From: Baylisascaris procyonis
Lineage: Eukaryota; Nematoda; Chromadorea; Rhabditida; Ascarididae
Assembly (NCBI GenBank): GCA_037389465.1
Contig: JAZARR010000213.1
Span: 5,066,501-5,130,500 of the forward strand
Length of the DNA: 64,000 nucleotides
Direction of reading: 5' to 3'
Shown: positions 51,803 through 61,866 of the stretch, in pieces
How the letters are laid out: each line of letters opens with the position of its first letter
How positions within the stretch are numbered: the stretch's first letter is position 1
The notes under the pieces: model-generated
Told to the model about the DNA's origin: nothing
Seen by the model: only the letters and a program-made list of their open reading frames with translations
The model's database searches: none
Made by a program: the position numbers and the translations under genes

Positions 51803-52009
51803 GTGTTATATAGTGTGGAACAGATCGTTGTGCTCTTCAGTACATATGTTTTCCTAGTGCTTATCGTTGCAGATGTCAACGACGGTAAACACCGTTTTGC
51901 TGTTTTGCTTATCGCTTTGCTCGGTTACCTGATTTCATACCTCCAACTAGGCCAAAATATCGATCATAGAATATCGAATCATCCATATCAATACTGCAGT
52001 GATCATTGA
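51803..52009 (+). other. 68-codon frame with two hydrophobic segments
   Basis: The frame is open from GTG to TGA. It has two clear hydrophobic stretches (IVVLFSTYVFLVLIVADV and RFAVLLIALLGYLISYLQL) separated by a short polar loop with NDGKH, and a His-rich tail. This is consistent with a two-pass membrane peptide or a transmembrane exon. There is no ATG near the start. CTTATCGTTGCAG inside it could be an acceptor. Confidence 0.2.
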
Positions 52010-53404
52010 TGTTCACTTTTTGTTGTCATCATCATTTCTAACGAGAAAACCCTGAAGATAAAAGACTTTGAGAATAATGGTTCGGAAAGTTGCCTTAAAT
52101 TTTTGCTGCGATATCGAAGAAATCATAAGCGCTTTCATTTATGTGCTATATAGCAATCAATCATCTTTTATGAACCACCAATATACCCGTTTCTTCCATC
52201 TTCAAATGAAAACTTGTTCATTAATGGCAACCTTCATATATGTTTGCAAAAGCGTTGATCACGTGACCTTGAATGGGTGTAGTTTTCGATAACGCCTAAA
52301 ATGTGAACCCATTAGCGACCGACGGATAAATGAGAGGAATGACGCAAAACTCCACTGCGCAGTTGTACATCGAAATGAAATATAGATGTAACATTTTTTA
52401 TACAGATCATACTAGGTAGAAAAGCAAAGGCATGCTAGGGTATGCTTTATGAAGGTTATCGTTATTAAGGAGCATTTGCATGCTACGATAGACTAGTTCA
52501 AATTTGTTGATTGCTTAGCGTTGGCGCAGTAATTTTTTTATTTCTTATACAAGGGACAGATCGGTTTTTATTTTTCCGCTGCAGCATTTTTATTGCTTCA
52601 AATTCTCTGAAGTAATATGGAAAAGTAGCTTCTCTACTTTCCATTTTATAAAGTACTTCCAGAGTATCCGTAAAAAATCGTCAATAATTAATTTCCACAA
52701 AAAATCAGTGAAATTTTTTTCAAAAATGTTCAATTTCTGACGATACAAGGTTCCTTATCGGATGCTTCGGTGAGCTCTGAAAATTTTTGGCGGTAGGCCA
52801 ATGGAGATACGATCAACAAATCAATTGATCGGTAGTGTGATGAACTGGTTTTTGAAACGACGATGCAACTTACCCGCTTTCGTTTACGTCTTTGAGGCGT
52901 TTGCGATTCCTATTTTGTTGAATATTTTAACGCATCTTTAGGACCACTTACCTGCAGTACAATTTACTTGCAAATATGCGGATACAGCAATAGGACATAG
53001 TAGAGTTGTTATGACATGCAGCATGCAAATGATATTAAATTGAATCAGTGAAGCAATTCGCTAAAAGGAAACAAGCGCTATGAGTTTTCATGGCATAAAA
53101 AACATCTCTTATGCTCAACACTCATTGAGAATATTCCAAGAATGTACCATGAATGTTATTTTAGTTTGTTGATACTTCATGAGTCAAACGAGATTGTAAT
53201 TAATATTTTCTAAGAGAAGCTCTAAAAATTTTTATTTCCTCTTACTGAAATTAGTACAAGGATCGAAACGACGGAGAATTAGAAGAGAATCGTTGATAAA
53301 AACATTTATTAAATATTGCTCATGTATTGCTAATTTAAGCAAAGTTTAGAGACGTAATTATTGGCTGTTGGTTCATTATCTCATACGCCTTAGAACTACT
53401 GTGA

Positions 53405-53930
53405 TTGATTCCACATTACGCAGTCGTATTGGATGAGATGGATTTTCCAATGTCTTTCATCTCGTTTCGTTTATTATTGCTGGAAGATAAGTCCTCACCC
53501 CCGCTTGGTGTACACATTGCCTTTACAGACACCCTTCGCAGCAATCACATTTATATCCCATCATACAATTCTCGACTTTCGCTCCTATTTACAAACAAGA
53601 GTATAGGTTGGTAACAACCGTACGGTTAGGGGTGCGAAACTGTATGAATGTGACGAAGAGAGTTAGGGAAACAAGAGCGTCGGTTGATGAACGAGCATCA
53701 CCGGCTACCGACTAGACAAGACAAGAGAAAAGACAAGTGACCGCACATATTGCACACCTCGACTACTATGCATTTGTGACACTGTCGCCTTTCGCAGCGA
53801 TCGCTCCAACGAAAGGAAGCAGCCGTTTGTTTGTCACTCATCAAAGCTTGATTCATTTCAACTCATCTACTTCACCTCATTTTCACACTCAAAGCGAGAC
53901 TTGGCGTTTCGCCTTCCGGATCCAATAGTT
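53405..53930 (+). other. GC-richer patch with two open frames in intron 1
   Basis: The plus-strand frame 53405-53614 reads like protein (LDEMDFPMSFISFRLLLLE) and ends near a GTTGGT donor-like site. It has no in-frame acceptor, because a TGA blocks the nearest. From 53630 to 53930 the DNA is clearly richer in G+C and purines, with another open frame (53737-53928). It could be an internal promoter, an untranslated exon or an old relic. Confidence 0.2.
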
Positions 53931-54700
53931 CCTCTATTGTGGATCTGTTCTTGAGGAAATCAAAATTCTATCGAGAAGCTTCACGATTGTCTGGATTTGT
54001 TAATGCTATTTTTCAATAGGAGTGGTGCATCCGTCGACATCACATAGCAGCCTTGGCAATCGATATCCTTTAAAGGGGTTTCTAATTGCGCATTTCGTGA
54101 TCATTGAGCCAAGACAGCTACAAATTATCCGGCTGGTGCATGCATTTCGTTGCATGATTTTAAGTATTCGCTTGTCTATCACATTCTCAGTGGAGAAATG
54201 TTCGCTCGCAATAAAGCGTTGTTGCACGCTTGGTTCAGCAGCTATTCTCTAAATGCAATACCCGAAGAGGGGCAGTCAACCATTTCTTATGGTAAACTTC
54301 CTTCTTTATCACTATTTTTCTAATCATTATGCAGCAATTTTTTCTCACTGAGTCATTCCCCTTGACTTTTCTTCTTTCATCGATGACCCATATTCAATAC
54401 GTTGGTTAGAACTTATCTATCGAAAAACTAGCCAAAAATCCTCAATAATCATTGGGCAAATTCATTGACAAACGTTGTGCTCTTCATAAATCTATGAGAT
54501 TATGACGTTAATTTCGCTTATACGTTTTGACAGGACGATTATTTTCCGCTTGATTAACGTTGCGTCGTTGAAGTCCATTTCTAGAATATTCTCGACTTTT
54601 CCATGGCATCTGAAAGATTGGAAAAACGACTGCTACTGCCCCGCACTTATCTTCACATATTTGCATCATCTGCACTCGATGTCTTCTGTTTTAATTGTGA

Positions 54701-54994
54701 CTAAATCCCCGGAGAAACTGCAGTCATAACGACATTCTTTAGAAAAGAAATTTGAGTTATTATTGGCGTTCCTTTTTTTGCACTCTTGGTGTATGGTTGC
54801 GTCTTGCGATTTCTTCGACTTGGATCACCACCAAGATGCCAATGTTTTGATACGTTTGGCAGTAAAAATTTCGTCTGCTTGCATCTTCCTTGATTTCTCC
54901 AGTTTTTCATTTCTACTCTAATGAGAGTGTCTCTCTTGAATAGTGATGAGGTCTTGAAAGCACTTCCGGTTTGTGAACTATGATCGAAAAGCAA
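54701..54994 (-). other. 97-codon orphan frame
   Basis: Minus-strand frame from a non-ATG codon. It is basic and Lys/Arg-rich in the middle (KHWHLGGDPSRRNRKTQPY). No domain or splice support. A nearby plus/minus pair at 54006-54252 is equally ambiguous. Confidence 0.15.
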
Positions 54995-55513
54995 CTGGCT
55001 ACAAGGTAGATATTATATCATCAATTAAATAAGCATTACTGCGCTACAAGAATGAAGTTCGGAAAATCCTACGATTCATCATAAACAATGAATGATTTGA
55101 TTTTGCAATGAGATTCAGCTATGCTCCATTCGGCAAGAAAAGGTGATATTCAAATATTGGCATATTTTTCGTTTCTTATCCGTAATTTATACCACATCAA
55201 ACTCATCTTCCTTGAATGGATTTGAATATTTTTGTAGGTTCTTCAATGTGCTGTATCCATTTGCAAACTTCATTGCTTTGCTCCTAAGAAGATTTCTTAT
55301 CGATTCTTTTACCGTTAGGCATTTTTTCTTAGGTTCACTTGCAGATAGTTCAATTTTGTTTTCTTTTTTATAAATTACTCTCAAGCAAGCAAGAAATATT
55401 AAAATTTCAAGAAAACTTTTTTGTCGCTGCCAAATATGTAAATCTCAAAGAATTCGCAACCTCTTTTAATGTATTTGTTTCGTTGGATATATCTCATTAC
55501 GACATTCTTCGCA

Positions 55514-55702
55514 TCATTTATTTACGACGCAAATTTGCATAATTTTCCAAAAAAAAGTATTCATTCGGAGCGAAAGTAGGCTGAGCAGTGATTCGGCGCG
55601 TTTGCTCGTATGTGCATCAATATTTGTTCGACCCGTCCTCGGGGTCCACTTCGTTTCGCTCCGCCGCACAACATTTGTAAATGCCATTGGCCACTCATTC
55701 AC
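55514..55702 (-). other. GC-rich minus-strand frame, possible exon or relic
   Basis: Internal ATG followed by a charged peptide (MAFTNVVRRSETKWTPRTG, then SKRAESLLSLLSLRMN) over a short GC-rich island at 55590-55700. All frames of the island are open for a while, so coding strand and status are uncertain. Confidence 0.2.
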
Positions 55703-57708
55703 TCTTGTTTTGCAGTGTGAACAAGTTTTACAGTGTACTAGATGAACGAATGGTTAAAAATACTGCCCAATTGATGAGTCAAAACAACGTTTATGCAAGA
55801 TAGAAAGTGATAAAAATTGAAGGAAAAAAACGGAAATTAAAAGCGGATGCAGAAACATCATGGACAACTGCCACCGACATAAAGAGATCGCAACATTACC
55901 CCCAAAAGCTGTGTGGTTATTTTGCGCTAACAAGTGGATGTAGAGTCCGTGCAAGTGGCATCTATCGACTACATCACATTTGACGCCCTATAGAAAAGCA
56001 ACTGTCAGGCTGTGACTCTAAACCTAATAAGAATGATTAAAGAAGCTTTGCTTATATTAACATAGAATTTGTTGAATGAGACTACCAGTTAAAAAACTTC
56101 ATCAGTGTCGTCTTCAGTAACTTAATAAAACTCACGTCAACACACCTTGAGCCCACATTAACATCGTTTCCTGTCATCAGTTAACGTCGTTAACTTCGCC
56201 TAATTCTGCAATTTTTTATTGAAATTTAGCCAGTTATGTGTGATTGGCAGTAGCTGACTGTCTAAAGCCGCAGCTGTCACTAACGAATTCTTAATTTAGT
56301 TTCATTTGCAATTCTCTCAATTTCGTGTCTATATGCTGAGTTCAGAATAATTGCCTCTGAATTAAACGCTTTAATATGACACAATTGTTGGTGCCAGCTG
56401 GAAATTTAAGTGGCAACAAACAATGAAATAATGCAAACACAGTAAATATGATGTCGCTAAAATTTTCGTTTTTCAAAAAAAAGAATCCTTGTAAACTGTC
56501 GAAATCGACTTGTTGCATTCATCAGTTTCTCATCTCTTAATTAATAGAAGGAGTATGCTATGCCCATAAGGGAACGTTGCTTATGCTAAATCATGTCTGA
56601 CGTTTTGCGCAGAAATAATCGCTCTGATCGTTAACCGCTCATTGGAAAATTACGAAAGCAAAAATTACCTCTTTAGCTAAATAAATATTATAGATTTTTT
56701 ATGGTGCTCTCAGAATGCATTTTGTTTGATCGCTTTTAGTAGTTCTTACAGCTCAAAACACGTCAATTTTTATCCTTTTTTTAAAAAATTCTCAATAATG
56801 AAAACATTTAGAATGGAAAATGGGGAAACAAGATTTCGATCGATTCTCTTAGGAATGATAAGAGTGTTGATAAGGTTCCTTTGAAAACTTGCATGCTTTG
56901 TTTCGGGCTTCGGATGGTTGCTACACACACACGGTTATTGTGCGATTGAGGTCGCCGATAAAACGATGATATTGCTCAAAGCTGTGGTTGGCAACTTTTC
57001 GAAACGCAGAAAAATTCGAAACGTAGAAAAACAATTTAACTTTTAAGCTATAGCACCTGAGTTGATTGAAAAAATTGGAATTTTTCTGCGGGAATTAGTT
57101 TAATTGTTTGCCAACAGTAATATCTGCTTTCCCATTAATATCCCAAATGTGGCCTTTTTTGCGTGGAACAGAATCGAGAAACCAGTAAAATGCACTTAAA
57201 AGGTACCACTGTAGTGATCAGGAGATGATAGATAATCGACTTTAACATCAATGAAATTATTAGGGAGAGTATTTTTTCCAACTGTATATATATCTCTGGA
57301 GGGCGTTCAAATTTCTGCGTCGTTTCAAAAGTGCAAGTGTCACGTCGCCTTAGCGGAAAATGGGTGACACATTTCATTTCCGTAGAACTCCTATTTTAAC
57401 GCAACTAACCGGAATACCTTTAAATCTAGAGCGTGCTATGTTGTTGTTATTCAACTGTCATAATGTGCTCAAATGAACATTCATTGTTGCATTATAAAAA
57501 TAAACATTGTTTAGGACCCAGAAAACTTTAGAAGAAGGTTGGCAGTACGCTTGCAAAAAATAGAGGAAGTCAACGCCCCATTAAAATCGAATGAGGAGAA
57601 CATAAACAGTTTAGATGAAGAAGGTGCCTGGATGAAAAAGACAGAGATGAGATGATGGTGTTTTAGAGCGTCACTTCGAGTATGGTTCAGCTAATTAATT
57701 GTTTTTAG

Positions 57709-57857
57709 AGACTTGTTTCGAGCCCCTCGACGACGGCACAGAGTCGCTGGATCGGCGTGGCTGGCAGCAGAGGGCTCTCGCTCGAGGAGGACACAATGGC
57801 TCCACCCATAACCTGATGAGCATGTCCGCCATCAACGGACCGAACTCATTTTATCAG
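57709..57857 (+). CDS. Main gene, coding exon 2
   Basis: The acceptor is AATTGTTTTTAG. The exon is 149 bases, far richer in G+C than its flanks, and opens with two bases that complete the codon left by exon 1 (G+AG, Glu). It encodes 50 residues, 68-117 of the predicted protein, with no stop. They are a polar, probably disordered segment with an acidic ETCFEPLDDGTESLD, then RRGWQQRALARGGHNGS, then a Met/Ser/Asn-rich HNLMSMSAINGPNSFYQ. SLDRRG and the Ser-rich run are possible phosphorylation sites. It ends in phase 0 at TATCAG|GTTCAT, a weak donor similar to that of exon 1. The exon-like composition and phase fit make this the best-supported exon in the window. Confidence 0.72.
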
Positions 57858-58735
57858 GTTCATTTCCTGAATATATTAATGCTCAAATCATTCATTAGTA
57901 TTTGAACATTAAGATAAATTTGCAAATCGATACTACTTTGGGCACTGGGGACGTCAACTCTGTTGTTGCTGACATTCGATTCAGTCATCTATAAAATAAA
58001 ACAGTCATCTAAAATCTTTCTTGAATCTTGTTTCTTCTATCACTTACAGTACTGAAGCGCACCCATCCATCCTATCGTTTTATGTCTTCACTTCTGCACA
58101 GCCTCTAAAAAGAGGCATTCGAGGGGAACCATCAGTGCCACAATAAAATTAATTTTTATTTCCGGAATTGCCTTGCAAGAATGAAGTTTTCTACTTAAGG
58201 AAATGTTTTCTCATTTTTGCTCTCCTTTGTTTCGATTTCAAAGCCAGCTTGTCTTCCGTCCTTCTGAACGAGTGCCTAATTTCCCTTAAAATTAATGACG
58301 TCTCAAAAGAAGTATTTATTTTCATCAATATGCTTCGAGAGCAATGACATTGTGCGAAGGCTAAGTGAAGTGTGAATTGGTTCTTATGATGCGAATGCAA
58401 CGTAAACAAAACATTTTTTGTTTTATTCACTTAGCAAATAATGGCCACAAATATTTTTATTTCCCTGTGAAAAATCTCACATGCACGCATCTATTCATTA
58501 TTTGGAGCGCATTAATTTCTCCTTTGGCGATACAGTAGGACTGTGTTATAAGCAACTAGTTTGTACGTTGCACTTCCACCTTTTTTATGAACTTTTGCGG
58601 ATGTATATTATGGTGGCGGTAGATTCGCATATATAGCGTGTGTTTCGAGCTGTTTCAACGCCCAAACCACTGAAGGCAGAATTACGAAATTTATTAGGTA
58701 TGATGTAGACAGGTGACCTCCTAACCATATTTCAG

Positions 58736-58855
58736 ATCAATGCTGAAGGAAATTTTACGCATTTAAATGACAGAGAAATTCGTATGCATTTAACGCCAAT
58801 CGCATTTTCAAATGATACTCGTGGGATTGCAAAGAAAACCTTCGTTGCAAATTAA
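58736..58855 (+). other. Candidate alternative exon (phase 0) in intron 2
   Basis: The acceptor CTAACCATATTTCAG is followed by 39 open codons in phase 0, the phase in which exon 2 ends: INAEGNFTHLNDREIRMHL and more, then TAA. A donor-like GTAAGC lies just past the stop, and GTATGC is an earlier possible donor. It could be an alternative terminal exon giving a truncated isoform, or chance. Confidence 0.25.
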
Positions 58856-59447
58856 TGTAAGCGGTCAGATTAGCTAAGATATGATGGCGTTTTGCTTCAT
58901 ACCTTATTTTTCCTTATACCTTGTGGAACTATTTGGTCATATGACCGGGGTGTGAATGCATGAATCATGTCAGGTCGTTCTCCTCTCTTCCCCGATTGTT
59001 ATGCCTTGAAACAGGTTTGCTTCGCAATGTCCGGTATCTTGCCTGTGCTATATATATGTTGTGCGGGCATGTGCATTTGGGTCAGTCTGTTTATTCGATA
59101 ATTTAAACTCTTTTAACTATTGAAGTGGTTGAACTAGAATTGAAATTATTGAGAACATATAACGGAATTCCATATCTACCTTCGAAAAAAGCTGTAGATA
59201 TTTAAGTGTGGTAACAATTTGTATGTATTCAAGGCATTCCACAAGTCTACCATTTGTTGATTAATTATCCAGTTTGCGAGATGAAGGGAATGCAAGACCA
59301 GAAATCGTGCTAGCCCCCTCTGGCATGCTTCTAAACTAATTTCAAATTAAGTGTGCGGAGGTCTCCTATCGTGCACTAATTGGAATAACTTGGAAGATGC
59401 GCCAATAAAGCTACGACGATATGTGCTTTTTTATTGCTATTTTTTAG

Positions 59448-59570
59448 ACCATTCAATGCCGCAAAGTGCCAGCGAATAAGAAAACATGTGGAATAGCGTT
59501 TTTTGTTTTATCTCAGCGGATTGTTCAAGCAAATCGTCCTCAGTTGGTTCATTGTTTCAACGCCAGTTAG
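59448..59570 (+). other. Second candidate alternative exon (phase 0) in intron 2
   Basis: After the acceptor TTATTGCTATTTTTTAG, 40 codons are open in phase 0 (TIQCRKVPANKKTCGIAFF onward) to a TAG, with a donor-like GTTAGT overlapping the end. A different frame from the ATG at 59486 is open for 84 codons across the same DNA. Only one of the two could be real, and both may be chance. Confidence 0.22.
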
Positions 59571-60045
59571 TGCAAAATGCGAACCAATTAATCACAAAAC
59601 GCATGCAAATTTTTAGCTGCACTGAAATGTCCACAACTTTTTTAGAGAATTTAGGATCGACTCGAAGGTTTGCTAGTCATACCGTACGTAAATTATGTAA
59701 ATTTCATGGCTTCGGATTCAGCTGTTTTAAACATCAGTGATGAGTTGACGCTATCAAACAGACAGGCGCGCATATACACACATCCTCGAACACGCACGGC
59801 ATCACAATGTGCTTTAAAAGTGCAAATTTGTACAAATGCGCAGCAACTGCTGTGAGATAACGCAAGTAGGCCCGCATAATTTCCAACATGAAACACATTA
59901 TTGCAGTGGCGCTTTTCCCACAGGAGCTGTGAAATTTCGCTCATACTTTCCAAAGTACAATTAGAAACCGGATAAAAGAGATGCATCTTTTGTTGCTAAA
60001 CACTTATGACAAAATGATTTGTGAGAAATCGGTAAACGTCGCTAA

Positions 60046-60047
<2 letters not shown>

Positions 60048-60090
<43 letters not shown>
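60048..60090. repeat. (TA)n microsatellite
   Basis: About 43 bases of TA repeat within intron 2. Confidence 0.96.
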
Positions 60091-60093
<3 letters not shown>

Positions 60094-61166
60094 TTCAAAC
60101 TCCTCAACAGCTTCAGCTCGAGATGGGATTCAGCTTTTAATGCTTGTCGAGTGAATTAATATGTCGAAGAAGAAAAGTACTATTTCCTATCATCAGTGCC
60201 ATGAAATGTCCCTTCGAATTTGCCCTTCACGCATTTATGCACACATTTCATCACATTCTTTATCTGCACGGTATTCTCCTTACCCTCCCTCACAAGTAAT
60301 TTTATTATACCTTCAAGTGAATTTAGCATATGTTTATCGTGGAAACAAACGATTGATTATAACAAGAAAAAACGTCTATGATCTATGAATTTCATTTTTT
60401 TTTATGCGATCAATACGATGATCCATATTTCAGTCTATGAGGTAATTTCATATCGCAAGCCATAAACTTCTCAATGATGAAATTTGGATGGCATATATCT
60501 GATAGGATTCCAAATTCAATTTCTTTCATACCGATCGTTTTCTTCAATGAATTATGGACGTATGAATTTGCTATCAAACTGGCACAAGCTATAGTTCCAA
60601 CTGTGGAGTCAGCGAAGCTCTATTAAATAAACTGGTTAGGATTTGAGTATTAAATAAGGTTGTACAGTGGTTGACGCCATATTCCATCGCTATTCACCTT
60701 GATTAATCAACTTCAATTGGAATTTTAGACATTCAAGACAAAGAATTCGAGTTATTGTTGCATCAAGTGTTATAATTGATTTATAAAATCATTGATAAAA
60801 GGAGAATATGTGCATGAAAATTTGAGAATGCGAACATATGAAAGAATCTTTGATGATAAATTTCGCAATACATTGGAGACTTTAGAGGGGAATTTCGTTC
60901 TATTCAAGGTTAAATTTTTCGTTGAAAATGCGACAATGATTTAAAAATAGGGAAAGTAAAAATGCAGAATGACAAAACCTGAGAAATGATTATCGCAAAT
61001 AGAGGCACTCACAAAATGAAGGTAGTTATCGAAGAATGCACAACAATTGCCACAGCCAGCTTGCGCTTGTCTCTTTTTGCAATCGCATCACTTTTGACGT
61101 CCTCATTTCTCGCCTGCACTAGCGTTGATTAAGCAACCGCCGACCACTTAGCATCACACTTCACTG

Positions 61167-61442
61167 CTAAGCGGATGGCATTTCTCGACGTGATCTTTCG
61201 CCAGTAATGCTTGTTTCTCTCTCACCTGCTTCTATCATCCGGTCACTCACCAAATGATCATATGTCGGCAGCTGAATTCCATCTATCTGTGTGTTGATGT
61301 CAGCTGCTAAATTTGTTTCTTTTCCAAATGTTGAATTGTCGAACTTACTGGTATTGCACAAAGTGCCCATTGATTCTACCCGAGTGCACCTACTATTGCA
61401 GCTACGATATTCCACGGGTAATTGTTTCAGTAATTTGTGCAA
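61167..61442 (-). other. 91-codon antisense frame in intron 2, possible relic
   Basis: Open minus-strand frame from TTG to TAG. The composition is polar and protein-like (KETNLAADINTQIDGIQLP, then SDRMIEAGERETSITGERS) with two Cys near the start (SCNSRC). There is no ATG or acceptor at its upstream end and no recognised family. It may be another decayed coding fragment. Confidence 0.28.
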
Positions 61443-61512
61443 TACCTATTCTATATGAATAGCGTGAAGGTGACCGTCATCTTCAGAATGCAATCTTCTT
61501 TTCCCTGCAAAA

Positions 61513-61543
61513 CGTCAGTACAAGTCACTACAAGTCACGTCAG
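61513..61543. repeat. 10-bp perfect tandem repeat
   Basis: TACAAGTCAC occurs twice in tandem (61519-61528 and 61529-61538), and the pair is bracketed by CGTCAG on both sides (61513-61518 and 61538-61543). Confidence 0.85.
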
Positions 61544-61812
61544 AATTTTCCTAAATACTTTTTTAAATTATCGTCATAGGAATATGTTCACCCAATCAAG
61601 CTCCGTATGCTTATTTCTAATGGCTGCTGCCCAATGCACGAACAATGACTATCGCCTCAGGCTGCGATAGCCCATCATCGTCCTTATCGCCTACCGACTG
61701 TTTTTCGAGCAACTTTAAATAATTATTCAAGTACTCAGTAACGAAATTCTCCATTACCATGACATCTGAGGTTATATACCTAAAAAGTACCTCACTTCAA
61801 AAGTTTTTTCAG

Positions 61813-61866
61813 GAGGGTCCAGGAGTGGCGATCGTCGATGGACCGACAACACCACAACGTCTAGCG
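61813..61866 (+). CDS. Main gene, coding exon 3 (54 bases)
   Basis: It is flanked by the strong nematode-style acceptor AAAAGTTTTTTCAG and the donor GTATGG. It encodes 18 residues in phase 0, EGPGVAIVDGPTTPQRLA, continuing exactly from exon 2 (residues 118-135). G+C content is well above the intronic flanks. A second frame is open but the third is not. The Thr-Pro motif TTPQR is a possible proline-directed phosphosite. The exon ends in phase 0, and the next exon is probably beyond the window. Confidence 0.66.

Larger units (their letters stand above)
40687..57708 (+). other. Intron 1 of the main gene (about 17.0 kb)
   Basis: The segment between GTTGGC and GTTTTTAG. Phase agreement between exons 1 and 2 suggests direct joining, though cassette exons of suitable phase could be hidden. 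It holds a decayed minus-strand frame (42.46-42.87 kb), several orphan frames listed separately, a GC-richer patch at 43.57-43.68 kb with a short ATG frame (MAAQCALLQPESSIQ) and another at 53.63-53.93 kb. The word AATTGC/GCAATT is very dense around 43.4-44.2 kb. Confidence 0.5.
57858..61812 (+). other. Intron 2 of the main gene (about 4.0 kb)
   Basis: It contains two phase-0 alternative exon candidates (58736 and 59448), a (TA)n array at 60048-60090, a 10-base tandem repeat at 61519-61538 and an antisense frame at 61167-61442. These are described separately. Confidence 0.5.

Noticed and set aside
53405..53614. Treating this frame as a cassette exon of the main gene
   Set aside because: The nearest acceptor is separated from the frame by an in-frame TGA, and the exon phases would not match those of exons 1 and 2.
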